DNA from: Streptococcus castoreus DSM 17536
GTDB lineage: Bacteria; Bacillota; Bacilli; Lactobacillales; Streptococcaceae
DNA: 53,761 nt
NCBI RefSeq assembly: GCF_000425025.1
Contig: NZ_AUKZ01000012.1
Location: 1-53,761 of the forward strand
Direction of reading: 5' to 3'
Part shown: positions 28,125 to 38,287 of the stretch, piece after piece
Layout of the letters: every line of letters starts with the position of its first letter
Position numbering within the stretch: the first letter of the stretch is position 1
Notes under the pieces: generated by a model
Told to the model about the DNA's origin: nothing
What the model saw: only the letters and a program-made list of their open reading frames with translations
The model's database searches: none
Translations under genes and position numbers: made by a program

Positions 28125-29036
28125 ATGACTGAACAAATTAAATTAACTAAATCAGACCGTCAACGTGTTTGGTGGCGTTCACAATTCTTACAAGGTTCTT
28201 GGAACTACGAACGTATGCAAAACATGGGTTGGGCTTATGCACTTATCCCTGCTCTTAAAAAATTGTATACCAGTCCAGAAGACCGTGCTGCTGCTCTTGA
28301 GCGCCACATGGAATTCTTTAACACTCACCCATACGTTGCTGCTCCAATCATTGGTGTAACACTTGCCCTTGAAGAAGAACGCGCGAATGGTACTCCAATC
28401 GATGACAAGGCTATCCAAGGGGTTAAAATCGGTATGATGGGACCTCTTGCTGGTATCGGTGACCCAGTATTCTGGTTTACAGTACGTCCTATCCTTGGTG
28501 CTCTTGGTGCTTCTTTAGCTCAAGCTGGTAACATCGTTGGTCCACTTCTCTTCTTCTTCGGATGGAACATCATCCGTATGGCATTCTTATGGTATACTCA
28601 AGAATTTGGTTACAAAGCTGGTTCTGAAATTACGAAAGACATGTCAGGTGGTATCCTTCAAGACATCACCAAGGGTGCTTCAATACTTGGTATGTTTATC
28701 CTTGCAGTACTCGTTCAACGTTGGGTATCCATCAACTTCACCATCGATCTTCCTGGTAAACAATTAGCAGAAGGGGCTTATGTGATGTTCCCAGAGGGAC
28801 CTGTTAAAGGGGCAGAACTAAAAGGTATCCTTGGACAAGCCCTCAGTGGAATGAGCCTTGACAAAGTTCAAGCTCAGACGCTTCAAGGTCAGTTGAACTC
28901 ACTTATTCCAGGTTTAGCTGGATTGCTTCTTACATTCCTTTGCATGTGGCTATTGAAGAAAAAAGTTTCTCCAATCGCAATTATCGTTGGTTTGTTTGCA
29001 TTTGGTATCCTTGCTCACCTTGCACATATTATGTAA
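28125..29036 (+). CDS. manN: mannose/glucose PTS membrane subunit IID
   Basis: 303-residue IID of the mannose family, with RVWWRSQFLQGSWNYERMQNMGWAYALIP at the N terminus and GMMGPLAGIGDPVFWFTVRPI in the core, and hydrophobic C-terminal segments. It completes the ManL/M/N transporter. The operon ends here at a strong terminator, so manO is separately transcribed or reached by read-through. Confidence 0.95.
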   Translation: MTEQIKLTKSDRQRVWWRSQFLQGSWNYERMQNMGWAYALIPALKKLYTSPEDRAAALERHMEFFNTHPYVAAPIIGVTLALEEERANGTPIDDKAIQGVKIGMMGPLAGIGDPVFWFTVRPILGALGASLAQAGNIVGPLLFFFGWNIIRMAFLWYTQEFGYKAGSEITKDMSGGILQDITKGASILGMFILAVLVQRWVSINFTIDLPGKQLAEGAYVMFPEGPVKGAELKGILGQALSGMSLDKVQAQTLQGQLNSLIPGLAGLLLTFLCMWLLKKKVSPIAIIVGLFAFGILAHLAHIM

Positions 29037-29042
29037 GCATTT

Positions 29043-29081
29043 AAAAAGTAGTCTGAGACTTAGTTCTTAGGCTACTTTTTT
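29043..29081 (+). terminator. terminator of manLMN
   Basis: AAAAAGTAG pairs with CTACTTTTT across an 18-21 base interior that pairs further, ending in TTTTTT. Confidence 0.85.
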
Positions 29082-29152
29082 CCAACTTATTAGGAGAAAA
29101 GTCCCCTAAAATATGGTATAATAACTTCACTTAATAAGTGAAAGGAAATGAA

Positions 29153-29515
29153 ATGGCTCAATCTTTAAACACAAGTGTTGAATACCAAACAAAAGCTTTA
29201 TCTTATCTGGGCATGGGAGGCAAAGTTGGGCAAATCTTACTCGGTGACAAAGCTCTTGAATTTTATAACGACAAAAACGTTAATGACTATATTCAAATCC
29301 CTTGGACATCAATTAATAAAATTGGTGCCAACGTTAGCCGAAACAAAGTAAGTAGACACTTTGAAGTCTTTACTGATCAAGGAAAATTCCTCTTTGCCTC
29401 GAAAGATTCTGGCAGGATTTTAAAAATCACTCGAAACCACATCGGCAATGACAAGGTGGTTAAACTCCCAACACTTATTCAACTCATTATCAAAAAAATC
29501 ACTGGAAAAGGGTAA
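29153..29515 (+). CDS. manO: DUF956 protein ManO (mannose-PTS-associated)
   Basis: 120-residue DUF956 protein, regularly found beside the mannose PTS and called ManO in some lactic bacteria; its function is not settled, possibly regulatory. It begins MAQSLNTSVEYQTKALSYLGMGGKVGQI. The ATG at 29153 with AAAGGAA is chosen over an upstream GTG at 29138. A TGGTATAAT extended -10 at 29114-29122 suggests its own promoter. Confidence 0.82.
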   Translation: MAQSLNTSVEYQTKALSYLGMGGKVGQILLGDKALEFYNDKNVNDYIQIPWTSINKIGANVSRNKVSRHFEVFTDQGKFLFASKDSGRILKITRNHIGNDKVVKLPTLIQLIIKKITGKG

Positions 29516-29530
29516 ATCTTTACTTTTAAA

Positions 29531-29559
29531 TTTACATCTCTTTTGATTTCATGTATAAT
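29531..29559 (+). promoter_or_regulatory. serS promoter
   Basis: TTTACA (29531-29536), 17 bases, TATAAT (29554-29559) with an extended TG. Confidence 0.8.
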
Positions 29560-29565
29560 AATTTT

Positions 29566-29738
29566 AACGGATAAGTAGTATATTTTCTCCTTTCAGAAAG
29601 TCTGCGGTGGTTGTGAGCAGATAGGGAATCTGTATGAAATTCTACCGTGTTTCAATTAAATACTAATTAAGTGCACAGATTGTGAAGCTGGATGGAACCG
29701 CGCCAAAGCGCTCCAGCATTTTCATAAGCTGTGCTTTT
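29566..29738 (+). promoter_or_regulatory. serine T-box riboswitch
   Basis: The conserved T-box core TGGAACCGCG is at 29693-29702, inside an antiterminator hairpin GCTGGA...TCCAGC. A stem I region begins near 29596 (AGAAAG) and closes near 29644 (ATTCT), with GAATCT at 29627-29631 offering a UCU serine specifier. GCACAG (29673-29678) pairs with CTGTGC (29729-29734) before TTTT as the competing terminator. Uncharged tRNA-Ser should favour antitermination and serS expression. Confidence 0.88.
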
Positions 29739-29818
29739 ATTATCGTTCAATAGGAAAGGTGTTTGCCTAGTCCTTCTTCACTGGCTACTATTAGTGACTA
29801 TATTAAAGGAGTTTATTT

Positions 29819-31099
29819 ATGCTAGATCTTAAACGTATTCGTACTGATTTTGATGCTGTCGCAGCCAAATTAAAAACGCGGGGCATCTCAGAAGATACCC
29901 TCACTCAACTCAAGGAATTTGATGAAAAACGTCGTGCCCTTTTAGTCCAATCAGAAGAATTAAAAGCTGATCGAAACATTACTTCTGCTGCGATTGCCCA
30001 AGCTAAACGTCAAAAAGAAGATGCCAGCCAACAAATTGCTGACATGCAAAAAGTTTCTGCTGACATTAAGGTAATTGACAGTCAACTAGCTGATATTGAT
30101 CAAAAAGTCACTGATATTGTTACAGGTTTGCCAAATACACCGCATGACTCTGTTCCAGTAGGTACTGATGAAAAAGACAATGTAGAAGTGCGTCGTTGGG
30201 GAATTCCGCGTGACTTTGATTTCGAAGTCAAAGCACACTGGGATCTTGGCGAAAACCTTGATATTTTAGACTGGGAACGCGGGGCAAAGGTAACTGGTAC
30301 TCGTTTTCTATTCTACAAAAATCTTGGTGCCCGCTTGGAACGTGCTCTTTATAATTTCATGCTTGATGAACACATTAAAGAAGGTTACCAAGAAATCATT
30401 ACACCGTACATGGTGAACCATGACTCTATGTTCGGAACCGGACAATACCCTAAATTTAAAGAAGATACCTTTGAATTAAGAGATACCAATTTTGTCCTTA
30501 TTCCAACAGCAGAAGTTCCACTAACGAATTACTATCGTGGTGAAATTCTAGACAGCAAAGAATTACCAATCTCTTTTACAGCTATGAGTCCATCATTTCG
30601 TTCCGAAGCTGGTTCTGCCGGTCGTGATACACGTGGTCTTATCCGCCTTCACCAATTCCATAAAGTTGAAATGGTAAAATTTGCTAAACCTGAGGACTCT
30701 TATGACGAGTTAGAGAAAATGACTGCCAACGCTGAAAATATTCTTCAAAAGCTTGAATTGCCATACCGTGTCTTGGCACTTTGTACAGGCGATATGGGCT
30801 TCTCTGCTGCTAAAACTTACGATTTGGAAGTTTGGATTCCTGCTCAAAACACCTACCGTGAAATCTCCTCTTGTTCAAATACCGAAGATTTCCAAGCCCG
30901 TCGTGCACAAATCCGTTACCGTGACGAAGCCGATGGTAAGGTTAAACTTCTTCACACCCTCAATGGATCTGGGCTTGCTGTTGGACGTACCGTGGCTGCT
31001 ATTTTAGAAAATTATCAAAATCAAGATGGTTCCGTAACAGTTCCAGAAGTTCTTCGTCCATATATGGGTGATGTAGAAGTTATCACACCAAATAAATAA
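29819..31099 (+). CDS. serS: seryl-tRNA synthetase
   Basis: 426-residue class II synthetase. Its N-terminal coiled-coil arm (about residues 28-105) reads the tRNA-Ser variable arm; the catalytic domain has motif 2 in [21 protein letters not shown] (split GSAGRDTRG) and motif 3 in [16 protein letters not shown]. It charges tRNA-Ser, the same tRNA species that the upstream T-box senses and that is encoded at 16625-16710. SD AAAGGAG before the ATG. Confidence 0.97.
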   Translation: MLDLKRIRTDFDAVAAKLKTRGISEDTLTQLKEFDEKRRALLVQSEELKADRNITSAAIAQAKRQKEDASQQIADMQKVSADIKVIDSQLADIDQKVTDIVTGLPNTPHDSVPVGTDEKDNVEVRRWGIPRDFDFEVKAHWDLGENLDILDWERGAKVTGTRFLFYKNLGARLERALYNFMLDEHIKEGYQEIITPYMVNHDSMFGTGQYPKFKEDTFELRDTNFVLIPTAEVPLTNYYRGEILDSKELPISFTAMSPSFRSEAGSAGRDTRGLIRLHQFHKVEMVKFAKPEDSYDELEKMTANAENILQKLELPYRVLALCTGDMGFSAAKTYDLEVWIPAQNTYREISSCSNTEDFQARRAQIRYRDEADGKVKLLHTLNGSGLAVGRTVAAILENYQNQDGSVTVPEVLRPYMGDVEVITPNK

Positions 31100-31115
31100 G
31101 TCGTCTTTCAAGTTT

Positions 31116-31163
31116 AGGCTTAAGAAAAATCCACTTTGGATATAATTCTCTTAAGCCTTTTTT
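31116..31163 (+). terminator. serS terminator
   Basis: AGGCTTAAGA (31116-31125) pairs with TCTTAAGCCT (31149-31158), then TTTTT. Confidence 0.85.
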
Positions 31164-31403
31164 ATTTCCCTGAGAAAATTAAAAACTCCTAAAAATGCTG
31201 TTATCCTCACATCTCTAAGAGTTCGTATCATTTCCTGGAAAACTAGCTAGCTACAAAGAGAGTCCCTCATTCTAAACCAATAATAATTCTTAGTTTTCCT
31301 TTAACAATTTAGTCTAGTGGACTCAAGAACATTGAGGCAAAATTAATTCCATGCTCCCATTTTATCGAAAACCAAAACACCGAAAATCCTTTTCTCAAAT
31401 TGA
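31164..31403. other. convergent spacer between serS and accA
   Basis: About 240 bases of AT-rich sequence, with no frame, promoter or clear terminator for the fatty-acid operon recognised. Confidence 0.5.
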
Positions 31404-32174
31404 TTAGTATTTACGAAAACGTTGATAGCGTTCTTCTAATAATTGCTCTAATGGTTTGCTTTGTAATTTTACCACCTCTTCAACCAAATGATTCTTAATC
31501 ATCTCAACAATTTCGCTGGAAAAGTAGCCACGTTCTGGAATAATACGATCCACTATCCCCATTTGGTAAAGTTCGCCCGCTGTAATCTTCATCAATTCAG
31601 CAGCCTCTGTCGCCCTTGAGCCATCTTTCCACAAAATAGAGGCAAAACCTTCTGGGCTAAGAACCGCATACATGGTATTTTCTAACATCCACACTTGGTC
31701 AGCAACTGCCAAAGCTAGGGCTCCTCCAGAGCCCCCTTCACCAATAATAACAGCGATGATCGGAACCTTGAGGTTACTCATTTCCATCAAGTTTTTGGCA
31801 ATGGCCTCGCCTTGACCTCGCTCTTCAGCACCAACACCTGGATAGGCACCCGCTGTATTGATAAAAGTGATAACTGGACGACCAAATTTCTCTGCTTGTT
31901 TCATTAAGCGCAAGGCTTTGCGATAGCCTTCTGGATTAGGCTGACCAAAATTTCTAGCCAGATTATCTTGCAAATTTTTACCTTTTTGGATACCAATGAC
32001 TGTAACCGGTTGACCAGCAAGATAAGCTAAACCTCCAACAATAGCCCTGTCGTCTGCAAAATAACGATCTCCATACAATTCTATAAAGTCATCAAAAATA
32101 AGAGTCGCATAATCCAAAGTCGTTAGTCGTCCTTGATCACGCGCTTCTTTTAAAACTCTTGATACATCTGTCAT
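31404..32174 (-). CDS. accA: acetyl-CoA carboxylase carboxyltransferase subunit alpha
   Basis: 256-residue AccA with the crotonase-fold carboxyltransferase signatures [24 protein letters not shown] and [23 protein letters not shown]. With AccD it transfers the carboxyl group from carboxybiotin to acetyl-CoA to give malonyl-CoA. It overlaps accD by 4 bases and is the last gene of the fab cluster. Shorter than E. coli AccA at the N terminus, as usual in streptococci. Confidence 0.95.
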   Translation of the reverse strand: MTDVSRVLKEARDQGRLTTLDYATLIFDDFIELYGDRYFADDRAIVGGLAYLAGQPVTVIGIQKGKNLQDNLARNFGQPNPEGYRKALRLMKQAEKFGRPVITFINTAGAYPGVGAEERGQGEAIAKNLMEMSNLKVPIIAVIIGEGGSGGALALAVADQVWMLENTMYAVLSPEGFASILWKDGSRATEAAELMKITAGELYQMGIVDRIIPERGYFSSEIVEMIKNHLVEEVVKLQSKPLEQLLEERYQRFRKY

Positions 32175-33037
32175 TGGCCACCTCCATGAAATGCTACCAA
32201 GTGGGCAATCTTGTCTCGCAACTCTGTTCGTTTCACAATAGCATCCACAAAACCATGGTCTTGTAAGAATTCTGCTTTTTGGAAATCATCTGGAAGATTT
32301 TCTCGAACTGTCGTTTCAATGACCCGACGACCTGCAAAGCCAATTAAAGATTGTGGTTCTGCTAAGATAATATCCCCTCCCATAGCAAAACTCGCGGTCA
32401 CACCTCCTGTTGTTGGGTCTGTTAAAATGGTCAGGTAGAACAAACCAGCATTAGAATGCCTTTTTACAGCCGCAGAAACCTTAGCCATTTGCATCAAGCT
32501 CATAATTCCCTCTTGCATACGAGCACCACCAGAAGCTGTAAAAATCACAACAGGTAGTTTTTCTACCGTAGCAAGTTCAAAAAGACACGTTAATTTTTCA
32601 CCCACAACACTTCCCATACTCGCCATAATAAACCGAGAATCCATAATTGCTAAAGCAATTTTCCGTCCCTTAATCAAAGCTTTCCCAGTTACGACTGCCT
32701 CATGTAGACCTGTTGTTTCCTTGGCTTTTTGTAACTTTTCTTGATAACCTGGAAAATGCAGCGGATCCTTGGTTTCAATAGTGGTAAATAATTCTTGAAA
32801 AGAACCGTCGTCGACCGTTAAAGCTAAACGTTCTTGAGCAGAAATTCTAAAATTGTAAGAACAGGTTGGACAAATCTTAGCCAAACCCAAGTCTTTTTTA
32901 TAAATCATATGCTTACAAGCCGGGCATTGGGCAAAAAGTTCATCTGGAACTGCTGGAATGTTATGACCAATCGATCCTTTAAGAAAATTGTTTGGAGTGA
33001 TACGGATGTATTTATCTTTTTTACGAAATAAGGCCAT
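32171..33037 (-). CDS. accD: acetyl-CoA carboxylase carboxyltransferase subunit beta
   Basis: 288-residue AccD. The N-terminal zinc ribbon has CPACKH (about residues 38-43) and CPTC about 17 residues later, and the carboxyltransferase domain has [18 protein letters not shown] and [18 protein letters not shown]. Partner of AccA; overlaps it by 4 bases and follows accC by 8. Confidence 0.95.
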   Translation of the reverse strand: MALFRKKDKYIRITPNNFLKGSIGHNIPAVPDELFAQCPACKHMIYKKDLGLAKICPTCSYNFRISAQERLALTVDDGSFQELFTTIETKDPLHFPGYQEKLQKAKETTGLHEAVVTGKALIKGRKIALAIMDSRFIMASMGSVVGEKLTCLFELATVEKLPVVIFTASGGARMQEGIMSLMQMAKVSAAVKRHSNAGLFYLTILTDPTTGGVTASFAMGGDIILAEPQSLIGFAGRRVIETTVRENLPDDFQKAEFLQDHGFVDAIVKRTELRDKIAHLVAFHGGGQ

Positions 33038-33045
33038 ACAATCTC

Positions 33046-34410
33046 CTAATTGTTATTGTAATTTGGTAAAAACGTCTCCACCAAAAAAGAGGTGTCATAA
33101 TCTCCTGCAATTACTCGCTTATCTGAAATCAAATCCAATTGGAAATCCGTATTGGTAACAATCCCGTCAATTTCCAATTCAAACAAAGCGCGTTGCATTT
33201 TCATAAGAGCATCAAAACGACTGTTTCCATGCACAATAATTTTAGCAATCATACTATCATAGTATGGTGGGATGACATAACCACCATAAACAGCCGAATC
33301 AACGCGCAAACCAACACCCCCACTTGGTAGGTACAACTCAGTAATCTTACCCGGACTCGGAGCAAAATTAAAGGCAGGATTCTCAGCATTGATACGACAC
33401 TCGATCGCATGCCCTGTAATTGTTATTTCTTCTTGGCTAACCGATAAGGGATGTCCCGCGGCAATTTTGATTTGTTCTTTAACAATATCAACACCCGTCA
33501 CAAATTCAGTGACAGGATGTTCAACTTGAATGCGAGTATTCATTTCCATAAAATAGAATTCACCGCTAGATTCATCCAATAAAAACTCAATGGTTCCTGC
33601 ATTTTCGTAGGCAACAGCTTGTGCAGCACAGACAGCCGTCTCTCCCATACGCTGACGTAAAGTGGCTCCAATAGCAATCGATGGGCTTTCTTCCAAAACT
33701 TTTTGATTATGGCGTTGCAAGGAACAGTCACGTTCGCCCAAATGGATAATGTTACCTTGAGAATCCCCCAAAATTTGGACCTCAATATGTCTAGCAGGAG
33801 AGATAACTTTTTCAAGATACATGGCACCATTTCCAAAAGCACCTAAGGCTTCTTGACTAGCAGCATTGAAAGCGGCTTCCAAATCTGCTTCTGATTCGAC
33901 CTTACGGATTCCCTTACCGCCACCACCAGCTGATGCTTTAAGCATAACAGGATAACCGATTTTGTCGGCAATGGCTAATGCTTCTTGGACACTATAAACT
34001 TCACCATCTGAACCAGGGATAACAGGTACGCCTGCCTTAAGCATTTCCGAACGAGCATTGATCTTATCACCCATTTTGTCCATTACTTCAGATGAAGGAC
34101 CTATAAATTTAATATGCATCTCCTCACACATGGTGGCAAACTTTGAATTTTCACTTAAAAAACCAAACCCGGGATGAATCGCTTGGGCTCCTGTCACAAT
34201 AGCTGCTGACAAGACCGAATTCATGTTAAGATAGGATTCTTTGGAACGAGCCGGTCCAATACAGATGGCTTCGTCCGCCAAAATCGTGTGCAGAGCTTCC
34301 TTATCCGCTTCCGAATAAACAGCGACTGTTGAAATCCCTAATTCTCGTGCCGCACGGATAATGCGTACTGCAATTTCACCACGATTGGCAATTAAGATTT
34401 TTTTAAACAT
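33046..34410 (-). CDS. accC: acetyl-CoA carboxylase biotin carboxylase subunit
   Basis: 454-residue ATP-grasp biotin carboxylase: [25 protein letters not shown] at the N terminus, the Gly-rich ATP loop [14 protein letters not shown] (about residues 159-172), and [20 protein letters not shown] catalytic stretch ([19 protein letters not shown]). It carboxylates the biotin on AccB. Full length and intact. Confidence 0.96.
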   Translation of the reverse strand: MFKKILIANRGEIAVRIIRAARELGISTVAVYSEADKEALHTILADEAICIGPARSKESYLNMNSVLSAAIVTGAQAIHPGFGFLSENSKFATMCEEMHIKFIGPSSEVMDKMGDKINARSEMLKAGVPVIPGSDGEVYSVQEALAIADKIGYPVMLKASAGGGGKGIRKVESEADLEAAFNAASQEALGAFGNGAMYLEKVISPARHIEVQILGDSQGNIIHLGERDCSLQRHNQKVLEESPSIAIGATLRQRMGETAVCAAQAVAYENAGTIEFLLDESSGEFYFMEMNTRIQVEHPVTEFVTGVDIVKEQIKIAAGHPLSVSQEEITITGHAIECRINAENPAFNFAPSPGKITELYLPSGGVGLRVDSAVYGGYVIPPYYDSMIAKIIVHGNSRFDALMKMQRALFELEIDGIVTNTDFQLDLISDKRVIAGDYDTSFLVETFLPNYNNN

Positions 34411-34440
34411 AAGGTTTTATCCTCCGCAGAATTTTCATTA

Positions 34441-34863
34441 TCATTGACCAAATGCAAAGGTTAATGTTCCACTTGCTGCTAGCTTGCCATCAACTTCTGC
34501 CTTGGCTTCAACGACAGCAATCGTATCACGGCGCTTGATAAACTTAGCCGTCATCACTAGCTGATCTCCTGGTACCACTTGCTTTTTAAATTTCACCTTG
34601 TCCATACCAGCATAAAACACCAATTTGCCTTTATTTTCATCTTTTGATAACTCTAAAACACCAGCGGTTTGCGCTAGGGCTTCCATAATGAGGACTCCTG
34701 GCATAACTGGATACTTCGGAAAATGCCCATTAAAAAAAGGTTCGTTAATGGTGACATTTTTAATGGCAACAATCTGATCTTCTGAAATCTCTAAGACACG
34801 GTCAACTAATAGCATTGGATAACGATGAGGCAAAGCTGCTTGAATCTCCCTAATATCCATCAT
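34441..34863 (-). CDS. fabZ: 3-hydroxyacyl-ACP dehydratase FabZ
   Basis: 140-residue hot-dog-fold dehydratase: catalytic His in [13 protein letters not shown] (about residue 12) and catalytic Glu in [15 protein letters not shown]. It makes trans-2-enoyl-ACP in the elongation cycle; FabM then supplies the cis isomer. Its ATG overlaps the accB stop (ATGA). Two consecutive ATGs make the start uncertain by one codon. Confidence 0.95.
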   Translation of the reverse strand: MMDIREIQAALPHRYPMLLVDRVLEISEDQIVAIKNVTINEPFFNGHFPKYPVMPGVLIMEALAQTAGVLELSKDENKGKLVFYAGMDKVKFKKQVVPGDQLVMTAKFIKRRDTIAVVEAKAEVDGKLAASGTLTFAFGQ

Positions 34864-35354
34864 TTGATACGCACCAACCCTTGTCCAAATTCAATAACCT
34901 CTTCGTTAGCAACCAAGATTTCTGTGACAATACCATCACATGGGGCAGGCACTTCATTCATTACCTTCATGGCTTCGATAATGATCAAGGTTTGCCCTTT
35001 TTTTACCGTATCACCAATAGCCACAAACGGTGGTTTATCTGGACTTGCAGCCAAATAAGCCACCCCGACTAGAGGACTTGCAACAATCTCTCCTTCAGCG
35101 ACAACTGTTTCTACTTTCGATTCCTCAACAACGACTTCCTTAGTCGGGGCTGAGACAACAGCCTCTTGAACTGCTAGACTGGAAGTAACAGGTGGTTCCT
35201 GTGTAAATACAACTCGCTCTGAGCTTGGAGCAACCTGAACCAGTTGTTCATTCTTACTGAAGCTTAATGCGCTCTCACTTGTTTTGAATGAAAATTCACG
35301 TAAACTTGAAGTGTCAAATTGAGTCATCAAATCTTTAATTTCTTGGATTTCCAA
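34860..35354 (-). CDS. accB: biotin carboxyl carrier protein of acetyl-CoA carboxylase
   Basis: 164-residue BCCP. An N-terminal helix-turn region, a Val/Glu/Ser/Pro-rich mobile linker (about residues 45-85), then the C-terminal biotinyl domain with the target lysine in [17 protein letters not shown]. It shuttles carboxybiotin between AccC and AccA/AccD. Lies 1 base after fabF and overlaps fabZ by 4. Confidence 0.95.
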   Translation of the reverse strand: MEIQEIKDLMTQFDTSSLREFSFKTSESALSFSKNEQLVQVAPSSERVVFTQEPPVTSSLAVQEAVVSAPTKEVVVEESKVETVVAEGEIVASPLVGVAYLAASPDKPPFVAIGDTVKKGQTLIIIEAMKVMNEVPAPCDGIVTEILVANEEVIEFGQGLVRIK

Positions 35355-35355
35355 T

Positions 35356-36588
35356 TTAATCCTCCCAACGCTTAAAAGCTAATACTGCATTATGACCACC
35401 AAACCCAAAGGTATTGGAAAGGGCATACTTGATAGCTGTTTCTTTTCCCTGTCCAAAAATAACATTTGCTTCAATATCTTCTGACAAAGCCTGTGTACCA
35501 GCTGTCATTGGAACATAATTGTGACGCATCGCTTCAATGGTTGCAATCGCTTCAACAGCACCCGCTGCCCCAAGAAGGTGACCTGTAAATGATTTTGTTG
35601 ATGAGACAGGAACCTCTTTCCCAAGAGTAGCCACAATCGCTTGACTTTCGCCCCTTTCATTAGCTGGCGTTGATGTTCCATGAGCGTTGACATAATGAAC
35701 ATCGCTTGCTTGAATACCCGCTTCCTTTAATGCCAAATGAATCGCCTTACGAGCTCCCAACCCTTCTGGATGGGGTGATGTCATATGGTAAGCATCACAA
35801 GTATTTCCATAACCAACTATTTCAGCTAAAATCGCTGCGCCACGTTCTTGAGCATGTTCAAGGCTTTCCAAAACAAGCATTCCTGCCCCCTCTCCCATAA
35901 CAAAACCATTTCGATCCTTATCAAAAGGAATGGAACTGCGACTTGGATCTTCAGTTGTTGATAAAGCTGTCAAACTTTGAAAACCTGCAATAGCAAATTT
36001 AGTAATTGCAGCTTCTGAACCACCCACCATCATCACATCTTGTATCCCAAATTTAATAGAATGGAAGGCATCGCCAATAGCATCATTAGATGACGCACAG
36101 GCCGTATTGATAGATTTACAAACACCTTGCGCTTTTAATTTCATTGCGACATTTCCTGCTGCCATATTTGGCAAGGCTTTGGGCAAAGTCATTGGTTTCA
36201 CACGCTTCGGTCCTTTTTCATACAGACGAATCACTTGTTCTTCAATTTCTTGAATACCACCAATACCTGAAGCAACAATAACACCAAAACGATCTGAATC
36301 AATACTATCAATATCCAAACCAGCATTTTCAACAGCTTCCATTGCTGCGTAAAGGGCATATAAAGAATACTTATCAAAACGGTTTAGATCTTTTTTTACG
36401 AAGTATTTATCGAATGGAAAATCTTGAATCTCTGCTGCATTTTTAACCGCATAATCGCTAGTGTCAAATGTTGTGATTGGACCTATTCCGATATGACCTG
36501 ATCGCAAATTTGTCCAGAATGTCTTTGAATCATGTCCGATTGGAGATGTCAACCCATAACCCGTTACAACTACTCTTTTAAATGTCAT
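35356..36588 (-). CDS. fabF: 3-oxoacyl-ACP synthase II
   Basis: 410-residue condensing enzyme. The Cys-His-His triad is visible as Cys in NTACASSNDAIGDA (about residue 164), His in VNAHGTSTPANE and His in SFTGHLLGAAGAVEA. It elongates acyl-ACP with malonyl-ACP, and in streptococci also serves the unsaturated branch. Located 13 bases after fabG. Confidence 0.96.
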   Translation of the reverse strand: MTFKRVVVTGYGLTSPIGHDSKTFWTNLRSGHIGIGPITTFDTSDYAVKNAAEIQDFPFDKYFVKKDLNRFDKYSLYALYAAMEAVENAGLDIDSIDSDRFGVIVASGIGGIQEIEEQVIRLYEKGPKRVKPMTLPKALPNMAAGNVAMKLKAQGVCKSINTACASSNDAIGDAFHSIKFGIQDVMMVGGSEAAITKFAIAGFQSLTALSTTEDPSRSSIPFDKDRNGFVMGEGAGMLVLESLEHAQERGAAILAEIVGYGNTCDAYHMTSPHPEGLGARKAIHLALKEAGIQASDVHYVNAHGTSTPANERGESQAIVATLGKEVPVSSTKSFTGHLLGAAGAVEAIATIEAMRHNYVPMTAGTQALSEDIEANVIFGQGKETAIKYALSNTFGFGGHNAVLAFKRWED

Positions 36589-36601
36589 TTCAATATCTCC
36601 T

Positions 36602-37336
36602 TTATTGCATTATCATACCGCCATCAATAGCGATAACCTGCCCGGTAATGTAATCTTGTTCTACTAAAAAACTTGCTAGTTGAGCAACTTCTTGTGTTTT
36701 CCCAATGCGTTTCATTGGAATTTGACCCAAAATTTGCTCCTGCATTTTTTCAGAAAGAGCAGCCGTCATATCCGATTCAATAAAACCAGGTGCAATAGCA
36801 TTCACACGAATATTACGAGCTGCCACTTCACGAGCAACAGACTTAGTAAAACCAATGAGTCCTGCTTTAGAAGCAGCATAATTTGCCTGACCGACATTAC
36901 CCGTTAAACCAACGACACTAGACACATTGATAATAGCTCCTTGGCGAGCCTTGATCATCGGTTTTAAAACGGATTGTGTCATGTTAAAAGCACCTGTCAA
37001 ATTAATTTTCAAAACGCGTTCAAAATCTTCTTCCGTCATTTTGAGCATTAATTTATCATTAGTAATCCCAGCATTGTTAATCAAAACATCAACAGAACCC
37101 AAGATTTCAATAGCTTCACTAACCATACGTTTGGCATCTGAAGTCTCCGAAACATCTCCTGAAATGGTAGCGAGCTTAACACCATAGTCTGCAAAGTTTG
37201 CAACAAGTTCTTCTGAAATAGCAGAGCGACCATTCAAAACAATGTTAGCACCTAAACTGGCAAACTGATGCGCCATCGCTAAACCAATACCTCGTGTTGA
37301 ACCTGTAATAAAGATATTTTTCCCTTTAATTTCCAT
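36602..37336 (-). CDS. fabG: 3-oxoacyl-ACP reductase FabG
   Basis: 244-residue short-chain dehydrogenase: NADPH loop ITGSTRGIGLAMA (residues 10-22), NNAGITND, catalytic Ser in INVSSVVGL and YAASKAG with Tyr and Lys. It reduces 3-oxoacyl-ACP. Overlaps the end of fabD by 11 bases. Confidence 0.96.
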   Translation of the reverse strand: MEIKGKNIFITGSTRGIGLAMAHQFASLGANIVLNGRSAISEELVANFADYGVKLATISGDVSETSDAKRMVSEAIEILGSVDVLINNAGITNDKLMLKMTEEDFERVLKINLTGAFNMTQSVLKPMIKARQGAIINVSSVVGLTGNVGQANYAASKAGLIGFTKSVAREVAARNIRVNAIAPGFIESDMTAALSEKMQEQILGQIPMKRIGKTQEVAQLASFLVEQDYITGQVIAIDGGMIMQ

Positions 37337-38264
37337 GAGTTCCCTTTCTATCTAAAAACGAACATAGACTTACCATGTCTTCAATACTACGACATGGTAA
37401 TTGTTTATCAATTTTCTTAAGAAAACCAGTTAAAACCTTACCCGGACCAATTTCAACGGCTTGGGTGATACCGTTTGTTGTCAAGGTCGCAATGCTATCA
37501 TAGAAACGAACAGGCTCCATCACTTGACGGGCTAACAATTCTGGAATACGATCATTCTCCATAATACTAGCCTCAGTATTGCCAACAAGGGGCAATGTGA
37601 AATCGTTGAAGCTTAAATGCTCTAATTCCCTCGCCAATTGCTGGCCAGCCGGCTGAAGCAAAGCCGTGTGAAAGGGACCTGAAACATTCAGAGGAATTAA
37701 CCGTTTTGCTCCCTTTTCTTTCAAGAATTCAACCGCTGCATTAACTGCTTTGATATGACCGCCAATCACAATTTGACTCGGTGTGTTGTAGTTAGCCGGA
37801 GAAACCACCCCAAATTTAGAGGCCCTGTAACAGGCTTCTTCAATGATTTGAGCATCTGTGTTCATTACCGCTACCATTTTCCCAGAGCCTGCTGGAACTG
37901 CTGCTTCCATAAACTGTGCTCTCTTAACCACTAAACGCAAAGTCTCTTCAAAAGAAAGAGCTCCTGATGCCACTAAGGCAGAATATTCTCCCAAAGAGAG
38001 TCCCGCAACCATATCTGCTTTAATACCATACAACCCTAAAACACGATAGATGGCAGTAGAGACTGTTAAAATAGCCGGTTGGGTATAGGCTGTTTGATTG
38101 AGTTTTGCCTCGTCCTCATCTATTAACCAACGTAAATCATATCCCAGTACTTGACTAGCTTGATCAAAAGTCTTACGAACAACAGTAAAATTATCGTAAA
38201 AATCTCTTGCCATCCCTAATTTTTGGGCACCTTGACCAGCGAATAAAAAAGCTGTTTTTGTCAT
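37326..38264 (-). CDS. fabD: malonyl-CoA:ACP transacylase FabD
   Basis: 312-residue acyltransferase: AFLFAGQGAQKLGMARDFY at the start, the nucleophile Ser in GLSLGEYSALVASG (about residue 91) and the catalytic His in SGPFHTALL. The ATG at 38264 is preferred over one at 38273 because AAAGG is 9 bases before it and too close to the first. It loads malonyl onto ACP. Confidence 0.95.
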   Translation of the reverse strand: MTKTAFLFAGQGAQKLGMARDFYDNFTVVRKTFDQASQVLGYDLRWLIDEDEAKLNQTAYTQPAILTVSTAIYRVLGLYGIKADMVAGLSLGEYSALVASGALSFEETLRLVVKRAQFMEAAVPAGSGKMVAVMNTDAQIIEEACYRASKFGVVSPANYNTPSQIVIGGHIKAVNAAVEFLKEKGAKRLIPLNVSGPFHTALLQPAGQQLARELEHLSFNDFTLPLVGNTEASIMENDRIPELLARQVMEPVRFYDSIATLTTNGITQAVEIGPGKVLTGFLKKIDKQLPCRSIEDMVSLCSFLDRKGTHGN

Positions 38265-38287
38265 CCTTATCATCCTTTGTGTTTCAT

